The position numbers were made by a program, and so were the translations under genes. Positions 19,086-27,623 of a stretch of 64,000 bases of DNA are shown piece by piece; within the stretch, counting starts at the first letter, position 1, and every line of letters begins with the position of its first letter. The stretch covers positions 124,001-188,000 of the forward strand of contig NZ_JAGEMM010000001.1 of the NCBI RefSeq assembly GCF_017921815.1, in the 5' to 3' direction. This stretch comes from Microvirga antarctica (lineage in GTDB: Bacteria > Pseudomonadota > Alphaproteobacteria > Rhizobiales > Beijerinckiaceae). The notes under the pieces were generated by a model, which was given only the letters and a program-made list of their open reading frames with translations, ran no database searches and was not told where the DNA came from.

Positions 19086-20369
19086 ATGACCGACCGCTTG
19101 CCCGGTTTCGACACGCTTGCCATTCACGCGGGGGCAGCGCCAGACGCGGCAACCGGCGCGCGGGCGACGCCAATCTATCAAACCACGTCTTTCGTGTTCG
19201 ACGATGTCGATCACGCGGCGTCCCTGTTTGGTCTGCAGGCCTTCGGCAACATCTATTCGCGGATCGGCAACCCGACCTGCGCGGTGCTCGAGGAGCGGGT
19301 CGCAGCGCTTGAAGGCGGCACTGCCGCGCTTGCCGTCGCGTCCGGCCACGCGGCACAGATGCTTGTGTTCCATGCGCTGATGCAGCCAGGCGACGAATTC
19401 GTCGCCGGAACAAAGCTTTACGGGGGTTCGATCAACCAGTTTACGCACTCGTTCAAGAATTTCGGCTGGAACGTGGTTTGGGCGAACCCGGACGAGCCAT
19501 CGACCTTCGACGCTGCCATTACGCCGAAGACCAAGGCGATCTTCATCGAATCGATCGCGAACCCCGGCGGCGTGATCGTGGACATCAAGGCGATCGCGGC
19601 GATCGCCAAGAAACACCGGATTCCGCTGATCGTCGACAACACGATGGCGTCGCCCTACCTGATCCGCCCGTTCGAGCACGGCGCCGACATCATCGTCCAC
19701 TCGGCGACGAAATTCCTGGGCGGTCACGGCAATTCCATCGGCGGCGTGATCGTCGACGGCGGGTCGTTCAATTTTGCCGGCGACGACCGCTACCCGATGT
19801 TGTCCAAGCCCCGCGCTGAATATGGCGGCATGGTTCTGGGCGAGACCTTCGGCAATTTCGGCTTTGCCATCGCCTGCCGGGTTCTCGGCCTGCGCGATCT
19901 CGGTCCGGCGCTGTCGCCCTTCAACGCGTTCCTGATCCTCACCGGCATCGAGACCCTGCCCCTGCGCATGCAGCGGCACTCCGACAATGCGCTCGCGGTC
20001 GCGACCCATCTGGCCAAACACGACAAGGTCGCCTGGGTGAGCTATCCGGGTCTTCCCGACGATCGCTATCACGCGCTTGCCAAGCAGTATTGCCCACAGG
20101 GCGCGGGCGCGGTCTTCACCTTCGGTCTGAAAGATGGCTACGAGGCAGGCGTCAAGCTCGTCTCCAACCTCAAGCTGTTCTCGCACCTGGCCAATATCGG
20201 CGATACGCGCTCGCTCGTGATCCACCCGGCCTCGACCACTCACCGGCAGTTGACCGACGACCAGAAGACGCAGGCTGGCGCAGGCCCGGAGGTCGTTCGC
20301 CTGTCCATCGGCATCGAGGACAAGGCCGACCTGATCGACGACCTCGACCAGGCCCTCGCCGACGCCTGA
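19086..20369 (+). CDS. metY: O-acetylhomoserine sulfhydrylase MetY
   Basis: A 427-residue PLP enzyme of the Cys/Met metabolism family, which makes homocysteine from O-acetylhomoserine and sulfide. PLP is held by K209 in VHSATKFLGGHG. Phosphate contacts appear as YSRIGNPT and SGHAAQM, and the C-terminal part has SLGDTRSLV-like IGDTRSLVIHPASTTH. The length matches MetY rather than the shorter MetZ. GAGGA lies seven bases upstream of the ATG. A GTTCT(N6)AGAAC inverted repeat sits about 40 bases upstream. No SAM-II riboswitch was recognised. Confidence 0.93.
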   Translation: MTDRLPGFDTLAIHAGAAPDAATGARATPIYQTTSFVFDDVDHAASLFGLQAFGNIYSRIGNPTCAVLEERVAALEGGTAALAVASGHAAQMLVFHALMQPGDEFVAGTKLYGGSINQFTHSFKNFGWNVVWANPDEPSTFDAAITPKTKAIFIESIANPGGVIVDIKAIAAIAKKHRIPLIVDNTMASPYLIRPFEHGADIIVHSATKFLGGHGNSIGGVIVDGGSFNFAGDDRYPMLSKPRAEYGGMVLGETFGNFGFAIACRVLGLRDLGPALSPFNAFLILTGIETLPLRMQRHSDNALAVATHLAKHDKVAWVSYPGLPDDRYHALAKQYCPQGAGAVFTFGLKDGYEAGVKLVSNLKLFSHLANIGDTRSLVIHPASTTHRQLTDDQKTQAGAGPEVVRLSIGIEDKADLIDDLDQALADA

Positions 20370-20377
20370 ACACACAA

Positions 20378-20409
20378 AAGGCGCCGCCTCCCGTGGGGAG
20401 CGGCGCCTT
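20378..20409. terminator. Terminator between metY and the convergent ParA-like gene
   Basis: AAGGCGCCGC pairs with CGGCGCCTT through an extended GC-rich stem. The minus-strand side ends in CCTTTTG, so it suits the ParA-like gene best and may serve both. Confidence 0.65.
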
Positions 20410-20494
20410 CAATCCTTTGATGCGACGCTTGGGAAATGGGCTTCCGAACTCACGCCGGCGGCGCGCGTATCCCGATCTCTCCCAAGCCGAAGAG

Positions 20495-21166
20495 CTACGC
20501 CGCGCTTCGCGCGCCCCGTGCGTAAGCGCTATGGACCGCCTTCATGGAGCGGTCGATCGCGGTCCAGAGACGTGACATTTCCTCTGCCGCGTGTGAGCCC
20601 GACTCAAACTCTTCGGCGCCTTCGCCCTCCGTCAGCGCTTGGGAGAAATCGGCCCGATGGGTGACCTGTCCGGCCCAGACGGGGATCTTGAGCGCATTCA
20701 GCGCGCCGCGCGCATCGGACACGATCGCAACCTCCTGATCGTTGCGCTTGGGCGGCGCACCATTGATCACGGCAGCGTAAGGCTTGCGCAGCTCGCGCGC
20801 GAGCTCGACCGTATCCTGCACCGCAGCGATGTCGAAGACGCCGGGGCGCATCGGGATGATGACCAGTGTCGCCTGCTTAATGGCCTCGACCACCGTCGCC
20901 GACTTATCCGGCGGCGTATCGATGAGCACCCACTCGTAACCCTCGCGCTTGGCGGCCTTGACGGCCTCGGCGATGTTGCGGGCGCCATGGCGCAGCGCCG
21001 GGTTCTCCTTGCCGCGGATCTTGTGCCAGAACGACAGGGAGCCCTGCGGATCAGCATCGATGAGGAGGGTCCGGCGCGTGGGGCTGGCGATATAGGTCGC
21101 GAGATGCGCGGCGAGCGTGCTCTTTCCAGAGCCACCCTTCCGTGAAGCGAAGACCAGCACGTTCAT
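20495..21166 (-). CDS. Orphan ParA-like ATPase
   Basis: A 223-residue deviant-Walker ATPase of the ParA/MinD family: KGGSGKST at residues 10-17 with the signature Lys, LLIDADPQGS as A', and WVLIDTPP as Walker B. Such proteins position chromosomes, plasmids or protein clusters on the nucleoid or membrane. No ParB, parS array, plasmid or cluster gene is nearby, so the cargo is unknown. GAGGAG stands seven bases before the ATG. Convergent with metY. Confidence 0.85.
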   Translation of the reverse strand: MNVLVFASRKGGSGKSTLAAHLATYIASPTRRTLLIDADPQGSLSFWHKIRGKENPALRHGARNIAEAVKAAKREGYEWVLIDTPPDKSATVVEAIKQATLVIIPMRPGVFDIAAVQDTVELARELRKPYAAVINGAPPKRNDQEVAIVSDARGALNALKIPVWAGQVTHRADFSQALTEGEGAEEFESGSHAAEEMSRLWTAIDRSMKAVHSAYARGARSAA

Positions 21167-21492
21167 GCCCTACTCCTCATAAAGCGCAATCATGATTCCC
21201 GGGCGTCAGGTCCGGGCATTTCCGATACAATATCTATCTAACAGGAGAATGCTCGCCTACCCAAGACAGTGGAGCAAATTGTCTCTGGACAATTTTTCAA
21301 GCCCCCCCGCAGGGACCGCTTCGTGAGGCTATCGGCTGAGCGCCGCGACGATCTCTAGGGCTCAAGCTTGACGCTTAGGAAGGTTCCACATGAATAAAGG
21401 CTTCCCCACCCGCAGATTTTGACGATTTTAGTCGGGAACTCTCAGTTTACTTTTCGGTTAGCCCACCGATTTAGACAACAGGAGAGTCCCAC
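21167..21492. other. Intergenic region with inverted repeat and mini-ORF
   Basis: The gap between the divergent ParA-like and DUF1236 genes holds no ordinary gene. It contains the inverted repeat AAATTGTC-TCTG-GACAATTT (21276-21295) followed by a T-run, and an 11-codon ORF including stop (21390-21422, MNKGFPTRRF) with AGGAAGG six bases before its ATG. Either could be regulatory. Confidence 0.5.
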
Positions 21493-21909
21493 ATGTCGAA
21501 TAAAATCATTCTTGCTGGCGCAGTTCTGGCGTCGCTGATTCCCGCAGCTGCTTTTGCTCAGACCAATGCTCCCGGCGGCGCAGCGGCCGGTGCAGCGACG
21601 GGCGCCGTTGGCGGCGCGATTGTCGGCGGCCCGGTGGGCGCGGCCGTTGGCGGCGTCACCGGCGCGATCGTGGGCGGCATCGTCGGCGACCAGCAGCCGC
21701 GCTTCCGCGAATATGTCGTCACGCAGCGTCCCTCCTCGTACCGTTACCAGCAGGACGTGGCCGTCGGCACCGTGCTCCCGTCGTCGGGCGTGACCTATTA
21801 TGATGTGCCGGCCGAATATGGCGTGCGCGGTTACCGCTACACGGTCGTAAATGACACTCCGGTCCTGGTTGATCCGGGCACACGTCGGGTCGTGCAGATC
21901 ATCCGCTAA
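21493..21909 (+). CDS. Secreted DUF1236-type protein with glycine zipper
   Basis: A 138-residue exported protein. A Sec signal peptide (residues 1-22, ends AAAFA) is followed by an Ala/Gly-rich stretch with repeated small-residue zippers (about 27-67) that could associate with membrane. The end is a DUF1236-like domain with YVVTQRPSSYRY, AVGTVLPSSGVTYYDVP and TPVLVDPGTRRVVQII. GGAG lies eight bases before the ATG. The function is unknown; such proteins are common in Hyphomicrobiales envelopes. A strong terminator follows. Confidence 0.8.
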   Translation: MSNKIILAGAVLASLIPAAAFAQTNAPGGAAAGAATGAVGGAIVGGPVGAAVGGVTGAIVGGIVGDQQPRFREYVVTQRPSSYRYQQDVAVGTVLPSSGVTYYDVPAEYGVRGYRYTVVNDTPVLVDPGTRRVVQIIR

Positions 21910-21932
21910 GCTTTTCAGCGGGAGACGGAATG

Positions 21933-21960
21933 GAGCGGCCGAAAGGCCGCTCTTTTCTTT
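21933..21960 (+). terminator. Intrinsic terminator of the DUF1236 gene
   Basis: GAGCGGCC-GAAA-GGCCGCTC, eight base pairs with a GNRA loop, followed by TTTTCTTT. It stands between convergent genes, just beyond the ctaA stop. Confidence 0.85.
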
Positions 21961-21964
21961 GCGT

Positions 21965-23026
21965 TCAACTCAGGCGGGCGTGAACCACGGCCATCGCGAG
22001 CACGAGCATCGCCAGCACCTGGTGAGCAAGACCCGCAACGAGCGGGACAACGAGCACCAACGTTGCGATTCCCAAGGTCATCTGACCCAAGGCAAGACCC
22101 GCAATCGCGGTGGCTCGTCGGGCGGGTTTTGAACCCGGCATTCTCCGCAGCAGATCGACCGCGTGCCACACGGCGAGAGCAACGATCGCGTAGGCGAGCA
22201 TGCGATGGTTGAATTGCACCAGGGCCAGGTTGTCGACGAAGTTTTCGATGAAGGGCGTGACGCTGAATAGCACGGAGGTCGACGGCACGAAGGCGCCGTC
22301 CATCAGCGGCCAGGTGTTGTAGGTGTATCCCGCCTTTGCGCCGGCCACGAGCCCACCCAGCCCGATCTGCAGCATGATCAGCCCGAGGATCAGCCGCGGG
22401 GCGATGGCCTTGCGGGACGCCGCGATGGCGGAGACGGGCGATGGCCGCAATCCGGCTGCAATCCACACGAGCAGAGCTAGAATAATGCTGGCCACGAGCA
22501 GATGAAGCGCAAGCTTGATCGGCGCAACCGCCGTCATCCCCGGCTCCAGCCCCGACGCGACCATGATCCAGCCGATACCGGCCTGAAGGCCACCGAGCGC
22601 CCCAACCCCCAGCAGTGCCGTTGCAAGCCGACCGGAAACGGCTCCCCGCCACCAGAACCAGGCGAGCGGCAGGAAAAAGACGAGGCCGATCACCCGTCCG
22701 AGCTGGCGGTGCCCCCATTCCCACGCGTAGATGAACTTGAATTCCGAAAGGGACATGCCCTTGTTCAAAAGCTCATACTGGGAAATCTGGCGATATTTCT
22801 CGAACTCCGCGAGCCACGCCGCCTCGCTGAGCGGCGGAAGGGCGCCGGTGACCGGTTTCCACTCGGTGATCGAGAGGCCGGATCCGGTGAGGCGGGTGGC
22901 CGCGCCCACGGCCATCATGAGGATGACCAACCCGGAAAGGGTGTAGAGCCAGGTCTTCACAGCCGGCAGGCGGGGACTGGTTGCAGTGGGGGAGTTGAGG
23001 CTTTCGGCGGATGCTGCGACAGCCAT
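21965..23026 (-). CDS. ctaA: Heme A synthase CtaA/Cox15
   Basis: A 353-residue polytopic inner-membrane enzyme that oxidises heme O to heme A for aa3-type cytochrome oxidase. About eight membrane segments are visible. The conserved heme-ligand histidines are in EWGHRQLGR, KLALHLLVAS, FNHRMLAY and LAHQVLAM. The motif TRLTGSGLSITEWKPVTGALPP is the family signature. I start at ATG 23026; two tandem ATGs at 23041 and 23038 are alternatives without a clear ribosome site. Divergent from the DUF2842 gene. Confidence 0.94.
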   Translation of the reverse strand: MAVAASAESLNSPTATSPRLPAVKTWLYTLSGLVILMMAVGAATRLTGSGLSITEWKPVTGALPPLSEAAWLAEFEKYRQISQYELLNKGMSLSEFKFIYAWEWGHRQLGRVIGLVFFLPLAWFWWRGAVSGRLATALLGVGALGGLQAGIGWIMVASGLEPGMTAVAPIKLALHLLVASIILALLVWIAAGLRPSPVSAIAASRKAIAPRLILGLIMLQIGLGGLVAGAKAGYTYNTWPLMDGAFVPSTSVLFSVTPFIENFVDNLALVQFNHRMLAYAIVALAVWHAVDLLRRMPGSKPARRATAIAGLALGQMTLGIATLVLVVPLVAGLAHQVLAMLVLAMAVVHARLS

Positions 23027-23154
23027 GCACGCTCTCATCATCGATTAGGGGTTGAACCCGGGATGGCGCCTGTCACATAGAGGCAGCATGACGCCGACGC
23101 AATCAATGCCGATGCCGCACCCGCGCGGCCGGTGGCGTCACAGGGAGGCCGGCC

Positions 23155-23364
23155 ATGGGGATGCGCACGCGAAAATTCATCGGAACGGTCGTGATGCTTG
23201 TATTCATCGGGTTCTATGTTCTGTTTGCCATGGCCGCAGCCGAAGGCACGATCACCCGGGCGCCGAAACTCTTGCAGACGGTCTTCTACATCGTGCTGGG
23301 CCTGATCTGGATTCTCCCGCTCCTGCCGCTGATCCGCTGGATGGGCAAGCCCGACAAGGTGTGA
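23155..23364 (+). CDS. DUF2842 membrane protein
   Basis: A 69-residue protein with two hydrophobic helices (about 8-28 and 40-62) and the family-like ending RWMGKPDKV. DUF2842 genes commonly neighbour ctaA in alphaproteobacteria, which suggests but does not prove a link to cytochrome oxidase maturation. The start ATG 23155 is followed by a second ATG two codons later. Confidence 0.8.
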   Translation: MGMRTRKFIGTVVMLVFIGFYVLFAMAAAEGTITRAPKLLQTVFYIVLGLIWILPLLPLIRWMGKPDKV

Positions 23365-23405
23365 ATGTCCGGCAGCCAGCGGCGGATGTGGAAAGACACG
23401 ACCCG

Positions 23406-23840
23406 ATGAACACAGACAAGCAGACCACGCCCGCCCTCGGGGCTGTTCTTGAGACGGCGCTCTACGTCGCGGACCTTGAACAAGCCCGCGGCTTTTACGA
23501 GACCGTTCTGAACCTTGAGCCGCTTTTCGCGGACCACAGGCTCTGTGCGTACGACGTGGCGGGCCGCACCGTGCTCCTGCTGTTCAAGCGCGGAGCCTCG
23601 ACTGGGACGACAATCCTGCCCGGAGGCACGATTCCACCCCACGATGCGGCCGGACACCAGCACATTGCCTTCGCGGTCACGGCCGATGAACTCCCGGCCT
23701 GGGAAAACGCCCTCACCGCACGGGGGATTGAGATCGAGGGCCGCACCAACTGGCCCAAGGGCGGGACCAGCATCTATTTCCGCGATCCCGATGGGCACCT
23801 GCTGGAACTCGCAACCCCGGGACTCTGGAAGACCTACTAG
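23406..23840 (+). CDS. VOC / glyoxalase-fold protein
   Basis: A 144-residue vicinal-oxygen-chelate protein. It opens with ETALYVADLEQARGFYETVLNLE and ends with TSIYFRDPDGHLLELATPGLW, and a central HQHIAFAV supplies a metal-ligand histidine. The substrate is unknown (glyoxalase, dioxygenase or antibiotic-binding types share the fold). It starts 41 bases after the DUF2842 gene and may share its transcript. Confidence 0.8.
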   Translation: MNTDKQTTPALGAVLETALYVADLEQARGFYETVLNLEPLFADHRLCAYDVAGRTVLLLFKRGASTGTTILPGGTIPPHDAAGHQHIAFAVTADELPAWENALTARGIEIEGRTNWPKGGTSIYFRDPDGHLLELATPGLWKTY

Positions 23841-23880
23841 GGTTTCCCGCGCCGTGCCGCGAGACATGGCCGAAACGAGA

Positions 23881-23908
23881 AAGGCCCGCGTGACGCGGGC
23901 CCCTTTTT
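23881..23908. terminator. Bidirectional terminator
   Basis: GGCCCGCG-TGA-CGCGGGCC followed by CCTTTTT on the plus strand, and by TTTC on the minus strand, between two convergent genes. Confidence 0.8.
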
Positions 23909-23910
23909 GC

Positions 23911-24261
23911 TTATCGGCAAACGGTGCGCCGGCTCGGCTGCCATCCCCAGCCGGGGACCCACTCATTGAACCGCTCCGTGTAGCAGGGGCGGTAAAGCGG
24001 CGGTGGCGGCGGGGCGAAATAGACGGGCTCCGGCTCCACATAAACCGGCGGCGGCGGTGGGGGTGGCGCGTAGACGGGCGCATAATAAGGCCCCTGCGAC
24101 GCAGCGATCGCTCCGCCAACGGCCAGGCCGCCCAACACGCCGAGCGCAGCCGCGGCGCCTGGGTTGAAGCCATCCCGCGCCACGGCGGGTTCGACCACGG
24201 CCAAGCCGCCCACCAGGGCTATCGCTGCAGCCGTGCCAGAGAGAACATGCAGAACTTTCAT
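23911..24261 (-). CDS. Secreted Pro/Tyr-rich small protein
   Basis: A 116-residue exported protein of unknown function. A signal peptide (residues 1 to about 28, ends AVA) is followed by a hydrophobic Gly/Ala stretch, then a proline-rich segment (YYAPVYAPPPPPPPVY, FAPPPPPLY), and a C-terminal pair of Cys (CYTERFNEW and TVC). ATG 24261 is chosen because GAGGTGA stands six bases before it; the GTG nine bases upstream lacks a site. It resembles other cell-envelope proteins scattered in this window. Confidence 0.65.
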   Translation of the reverse strand: MKVLHVLSGTAAAIALVGGLAVVEPAVARDGFNPGAAAALGVLGGLAVGGAIAASQGPYYAPVYAPPPPPPPVYVEPEPVYFAPPPPPLYRPCYTERFNEWVPGWGWQPSRRTVCR

Positions 24262-24418
24262 GATCGTCACCTCGCGCCAGTGAGAGGCCGGTTGTGCGCC
24301 TCTTCAGCTGCCCGTTTTATCGGGCCCAACCTCACTGGGAGCTGAACAAATCAGGGCAGCGCCGTGTCGAAAACCTTGTTCTGGCGAGATGGTAACAAAT
24401 CGGTAAACGCCAATCGGC

Positions 24419-25462
24419 TCAGCTCACGGCCGACCGCAACGGCACCGACAGCAACACGCGGATCAGATCCGCCTGCCGGTTGGTGTCCGTCTTGCGGAAC
24501 AGGTTTTTCAGGTGGAACACCACCGTGGTCTGGGCGATCTCGCACTCCTCGGCGATCTGATCCAGCCGCTTGCCGTCGATCAGCATGAGGGCAACGCGCG
24601 TCTCGGCGGGGGTGAGGTTGTAGAGCCGCACCAGCGTGTCGCCGGACACTTTCGTGCGTTGCTCGGTATCGATCAGCAGAAGCACCACCGCCTCGGGCTT
24701 TTCTTCGGGCGTGAAGCGCTGCCCGGGGATCAGCACCAGATAGGGACGCCCCCCGGACTGGCGTGGAAAGGAGACGATTTCGTCGAGATAAGCCTCCTCG
24801 AACGCCTTCTTGAGCCCCTCGTGAAGCTTTGTGTTCTGCTTGGGGACAGCTCCTTTCAGGATGCCCCCGACCACCCCGATGCCTTCGTTCTCGCCGACGA
24901 TCCGCTCGGCCTCCTTGTTCATGAGGCGCACATTGCCGGTCTCGTCCACGACCACCACACCGACGAGAAACCGGTCGAACGCGAAGGTCGCCTTGTAGAG
25001 AGCCTCGACGGTCCGCCCGCGGGACGTGTTGAGAACCTCCTGCCAGGCCTCCTCGGCGCGCTCCACCGCCCCGGTCTGGACGCGAGCGACCTGGTTCAGG
25101 CGCGCCGCGATGGTGGCGAGCAGAATCTCGTAGTCGATGGGCTTGACCAGGTAATCGTCCGCGCCGGCTTGTTTGCCGATCAGCACGTCGTTGCGGTCCG
25201 CGAGCGCGGTGAGGAAGATGAACGGCACATCGCCAAAGCCACCTTTCTCCCGCATCGCCTTCAGCACATCGTAGCCCCCAAGACCCGGCATCGTGATGTC
25301 GCACAGGACGAGATCGGGCCGGTGCTCATTGAGGATCGCGAGCGCCTGCTTGCCGTCCGAGGCCTGCAGAACATGATAATCGGCGGCCGAGAGCTCTTCG
25401 GCGATATCGCCTCGCAGATCGTCTTCGTCCTCGATGCAAAGGATCGTCCGTTGGGCGTTCAT
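24419..25462 (-). CDS. Response regulator, REC + PAS-like + LuxR HTH
   Basis: A 347-residue regulator. The receiver has phospho-acceptor D55 (LVLCDITMPG) and conserved K in YLVKPIDYE. A middle region (about 150-270) looks PAS-like (VGVVVVDETGNVRLMNKEAERIVG). A LuxR-type HTH lies at about 285-345 (LTPAETRVALMLIDGKRLDQIAEE). It is 14 bases after the histidine kinase gene and is its obvious partner. AGGGGG precedes the ATG. A PAS between receiver and HTH is uncommon and suggests a second input. Confidence 0.88.
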   Translation of the reverse strand: MNAQRTILCIEDEDDLRGDIAEELSAADYHVLQASDGKQALAILNEHRPDLVLCDITMPGLGGYDVLKAMREKGGFGDVPFIFLTALADRNDVLIGKQAGADDYLVKPIDYEILLATIAARLNQVARVQTGAVERAEEAWQEVLNTSRGRTVEALYKATFAFDRFLVGVVVVDETGNVRLMNKEAERIVGENEGIGVVGGILKGAVPKQNTKLHEGLKKAFEEAYLDEIVSFPRQSGGRPYLVLIPGQRFTPEEKPEAVVLLLIDTEQRTKVSGDTLVRLYNLTPAETRVALMLIDGKRLDQIAEECEIAQTTVVFHLKNLFRKTDTNRQADLIRVLLSVPLRSAVS

Positions 25463-25476
25463 ATTGGCATGCCCCC

Positions 25477-27621
25477 TTATGCAGCCTGCTGCGCTTCGTC
25501 GGCGTGCTCCACGGGCAGATCGAATGTGAACACCGATCCGCCCGCCTCGAAGCTCTCCACGTGAATGTCACCTCCATGGAGGTGCATGATCTTCTGGGCG
25601 AAGTTCAATCCGATCCCGGTCCCCGCAATGCCGATGGCAGTTCGCGCGCGGTAGAAACGGTCGAAGATCTTGCCCACCTCATCCGAGGGAATGCCGATCC
25701 CCCAGTCGCGGATCGAGCCATAAGCCCGCGACCCGTCAACCCAGACCTTCACCTCGACAATCGGGCGTTCGCCGGAATATTTGACGGCGTTGGACAACAG
25801 GTTGACGACAACCTGCTCGATCAGCACCCCGTCGCAATGGACCTCGACCGGCTCGTCCGGCGCCTCGACCCTGATATCGGCATGGGGACTGAGTTCGCGC
25901 TGCCGCTCGCAGATGTCCCAGATCAGCTCGTTCAGATTGCACGATGTGGGGTTCAGCTCGATGCGACCCGCGTCGAGCTTGGCCGCGTTGAGCACGCTGT
26001 CCACCAGCCGCGTCAGCCGACTGGTGGCGCTGCGGATCTTCTGCACGCGCAGGGTCAGCTCGTCGTGACTGGCATTCTGGCCCCGGCGCAGGATGCGCTG
26101 TGCGCTGGAATCGAGAATGGCGAGCGGCGTGCGGAACTGATGGGAGACCATCGAGACGAAATTGCGATAGGCGCCTGTCGTCTCCCGCTCCCGGTCCAGA
26201 GCCGATTGCAGCGCACGCGCGGCGTGCTTGTAGGCGGAAATGTCCACCAGCCGCACGAAAATGATGCCGCCCTGCGCGCGGGTCACCGACAGGCGGGCCC
26301 AGACGTCCCGCTTGATGAGAAGGTCGAGCTCGATCTCTTCCGCCGGCACCGAGTCGGAGACGAGACGCGAATCGGCCCCTTCGCAGATGGCGAAGCAGCG
26401 CAGAAAGGCGGACAGGTTCATGTCGTCCGAGCACCAGACGGTGACGGGCTCGGCCGCGCGGATCCTCTCGTTGGCGAAGAGCAGGCTTCCCTCGGCGTCG
26501 AAGGCCGCAAAGCCATCCGGCGCGGCCTCGATCGCGGCGATCAGGCGCTGTTCAGCCTGTTGAAGCGCAGCCGTGCGCTGCTGGACCTTGATCTCGAGGT
26601 CCACCGTCTGGCGCTCCGCCCGCTTGCGCGCCTGCCATTGTTCGGTGACGTCCCGCGCAAAGGCGATGCCGAGCTGACGCTCAGCCAATGTCAGCGGGAA
26701 ACAGCTCAGTTCGAGGCAGCTCTCGTGCCCCTTGGCGTCGACGCCCTCGAATTCGCGGATCGCGCTTGCGCCATCTATGGCGCCATTCAGGGCCGCTGCG
26801 ATGCCCGGATGGCCGAAAAGCGGGTCGAGATCCTGCAGGCTTTGGCCGACGGTAGAGTCGGGCCTGACGCCGAGCAGCGTTTCCATCCCGGGGTTCCACA
26901 GCAGGCAGTGCAGGCGTTCGTCGAAGATGACGATGCCCTGGTTGCTGATGTTGTTGATCACCAGATCGGAAAGCTCCTGCTCCTGCCGGAGCAACCGGCG
27001 CGCTTGCTTGGCTTCCTGCATGCCCTTGAAGAGCCTCAACAGCAGGAACGAGGCGGTCACCACGATGCCGGCGATGAAGGCAAGGCTCTCGAACACCACG
27101 CGCAGATACATCGAGCGGGTGCGAATCCCGTTCTCGCCGGTCACGAGTACGAGCTTGTTGGCGATGTCGCGAAGGTCGTAGGCGAGTTCCCGGGTCTGCG
27201 CGCGCAGGGTCAGCGCGCTCTCGCGATCCAGAGGAGCGTCGAAGAGGGGTTCGGCCAGAAGGATCTGCAGATAATGCCGCTTCAGATTGCTCATCATCCC
27301 GAGCCGCTCGATCGTCTCCCGCTGCGGCCCTTCCAGCAATGTGGAGAGCCGGCTGACCAGGATCGCGTAGCGGAATCGGGGCTCCTGATCGGGTTGGGCG
27401 AACGTGTCCTGAACGGCCGCGCGCGCGAGACTTTCCGACACCAACGCTGCTTCGAACTGGGTCTGGGTGATCTGCCAAAGGTTGCTGTGCGTATCTTCCG
27501 TGCGGAGGTCCGCTTCCACATAAAGCAGCCGCGCCACGGTGAACACGAGGCATGCCACCAGACCCGCGATGGCCACGAGCATGATGAAAACTGTCTTATA
27601 GCTCCGAAGGTTGATTCTCAT
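25477..27621 (-). CDS. Membrane sensor histidine kinase with two PAS domains
   Basis: A 714-residue kinase. The first membrane segment is about 10-30, a periplasmic region of about 145 residues follows, and the second membrane segment is about 176-198. Then come a PAS domain (about 225-335), a coiled coil, a second PAS-like domain (about 355-475), HisKA with H494 in MVSHQFRTPLAIL, and HATPase (NLLSNAVKYS, DWGIGIP, GTGIGLNFA). The gene starts two bases after the molybdopterin-fold protein, which may present a signal to its periplasmic domain. Confidence 0.92.
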   Translation of the reverse strand: MRINLRSYKTVFIMLVAIAGLVACLVFTVARLLYVEADLRTEDTHSNLWQITQTQFEAALVSESLARAAVQDTFAQPDQEPRFRYAILVSRLSTLLEGPQRETIERLGMMSNLKRHYLQILLAEPLFDAPLDRESALTLRAQTRELAYDLRDIANKLVLVTGENGIRTRSMYLRVVFESLAFIAGIVVTASFLLLRLFKGMQEAKQARRLLRQEQELSDLVINNISNQGIVIFDERLHCLLWNPGMETLLGVRPDSTVGQSLQDLDPLFGHPGIAAALNGAIDGASAIREFEGVDAKGHESCLELSCFPLTLAERQLGIAFARDVTEQWQARKRAERQTVDLEIKVQQRTAALQQAEQRLIAAIEAAPDGFAAFDAEGSLLFANERIRAAEPVTVWCSDDMNLSAFLRCFAICEGADSRLVSDSVPAEEIELDLLIKRDVWARLSVTRAQGGIIFVRLVDISAYKHAARALQSALDRERETTGAYRNFVSMVSHQFRTPLAILDSSAQRILRRGQNASHDELTLRVQKIRSATSRLTRLVDSVLNAAKLDAGRIELNPTSCNLNELIWDICERQRELSPHADIRVEAPDEPVEVHCDGVLIEQVVVNLLSNAVKYSGERPIVEVKVWVDGSRAYGSIRDWGIGIPSDEVGKIFDRFYRARTAIGIAGTGIGLNFAQKIMHLHGGDIHVESFEAGGSVFTFDLPVEHADEAQQAA

Positions 27622-27623
27622 GG

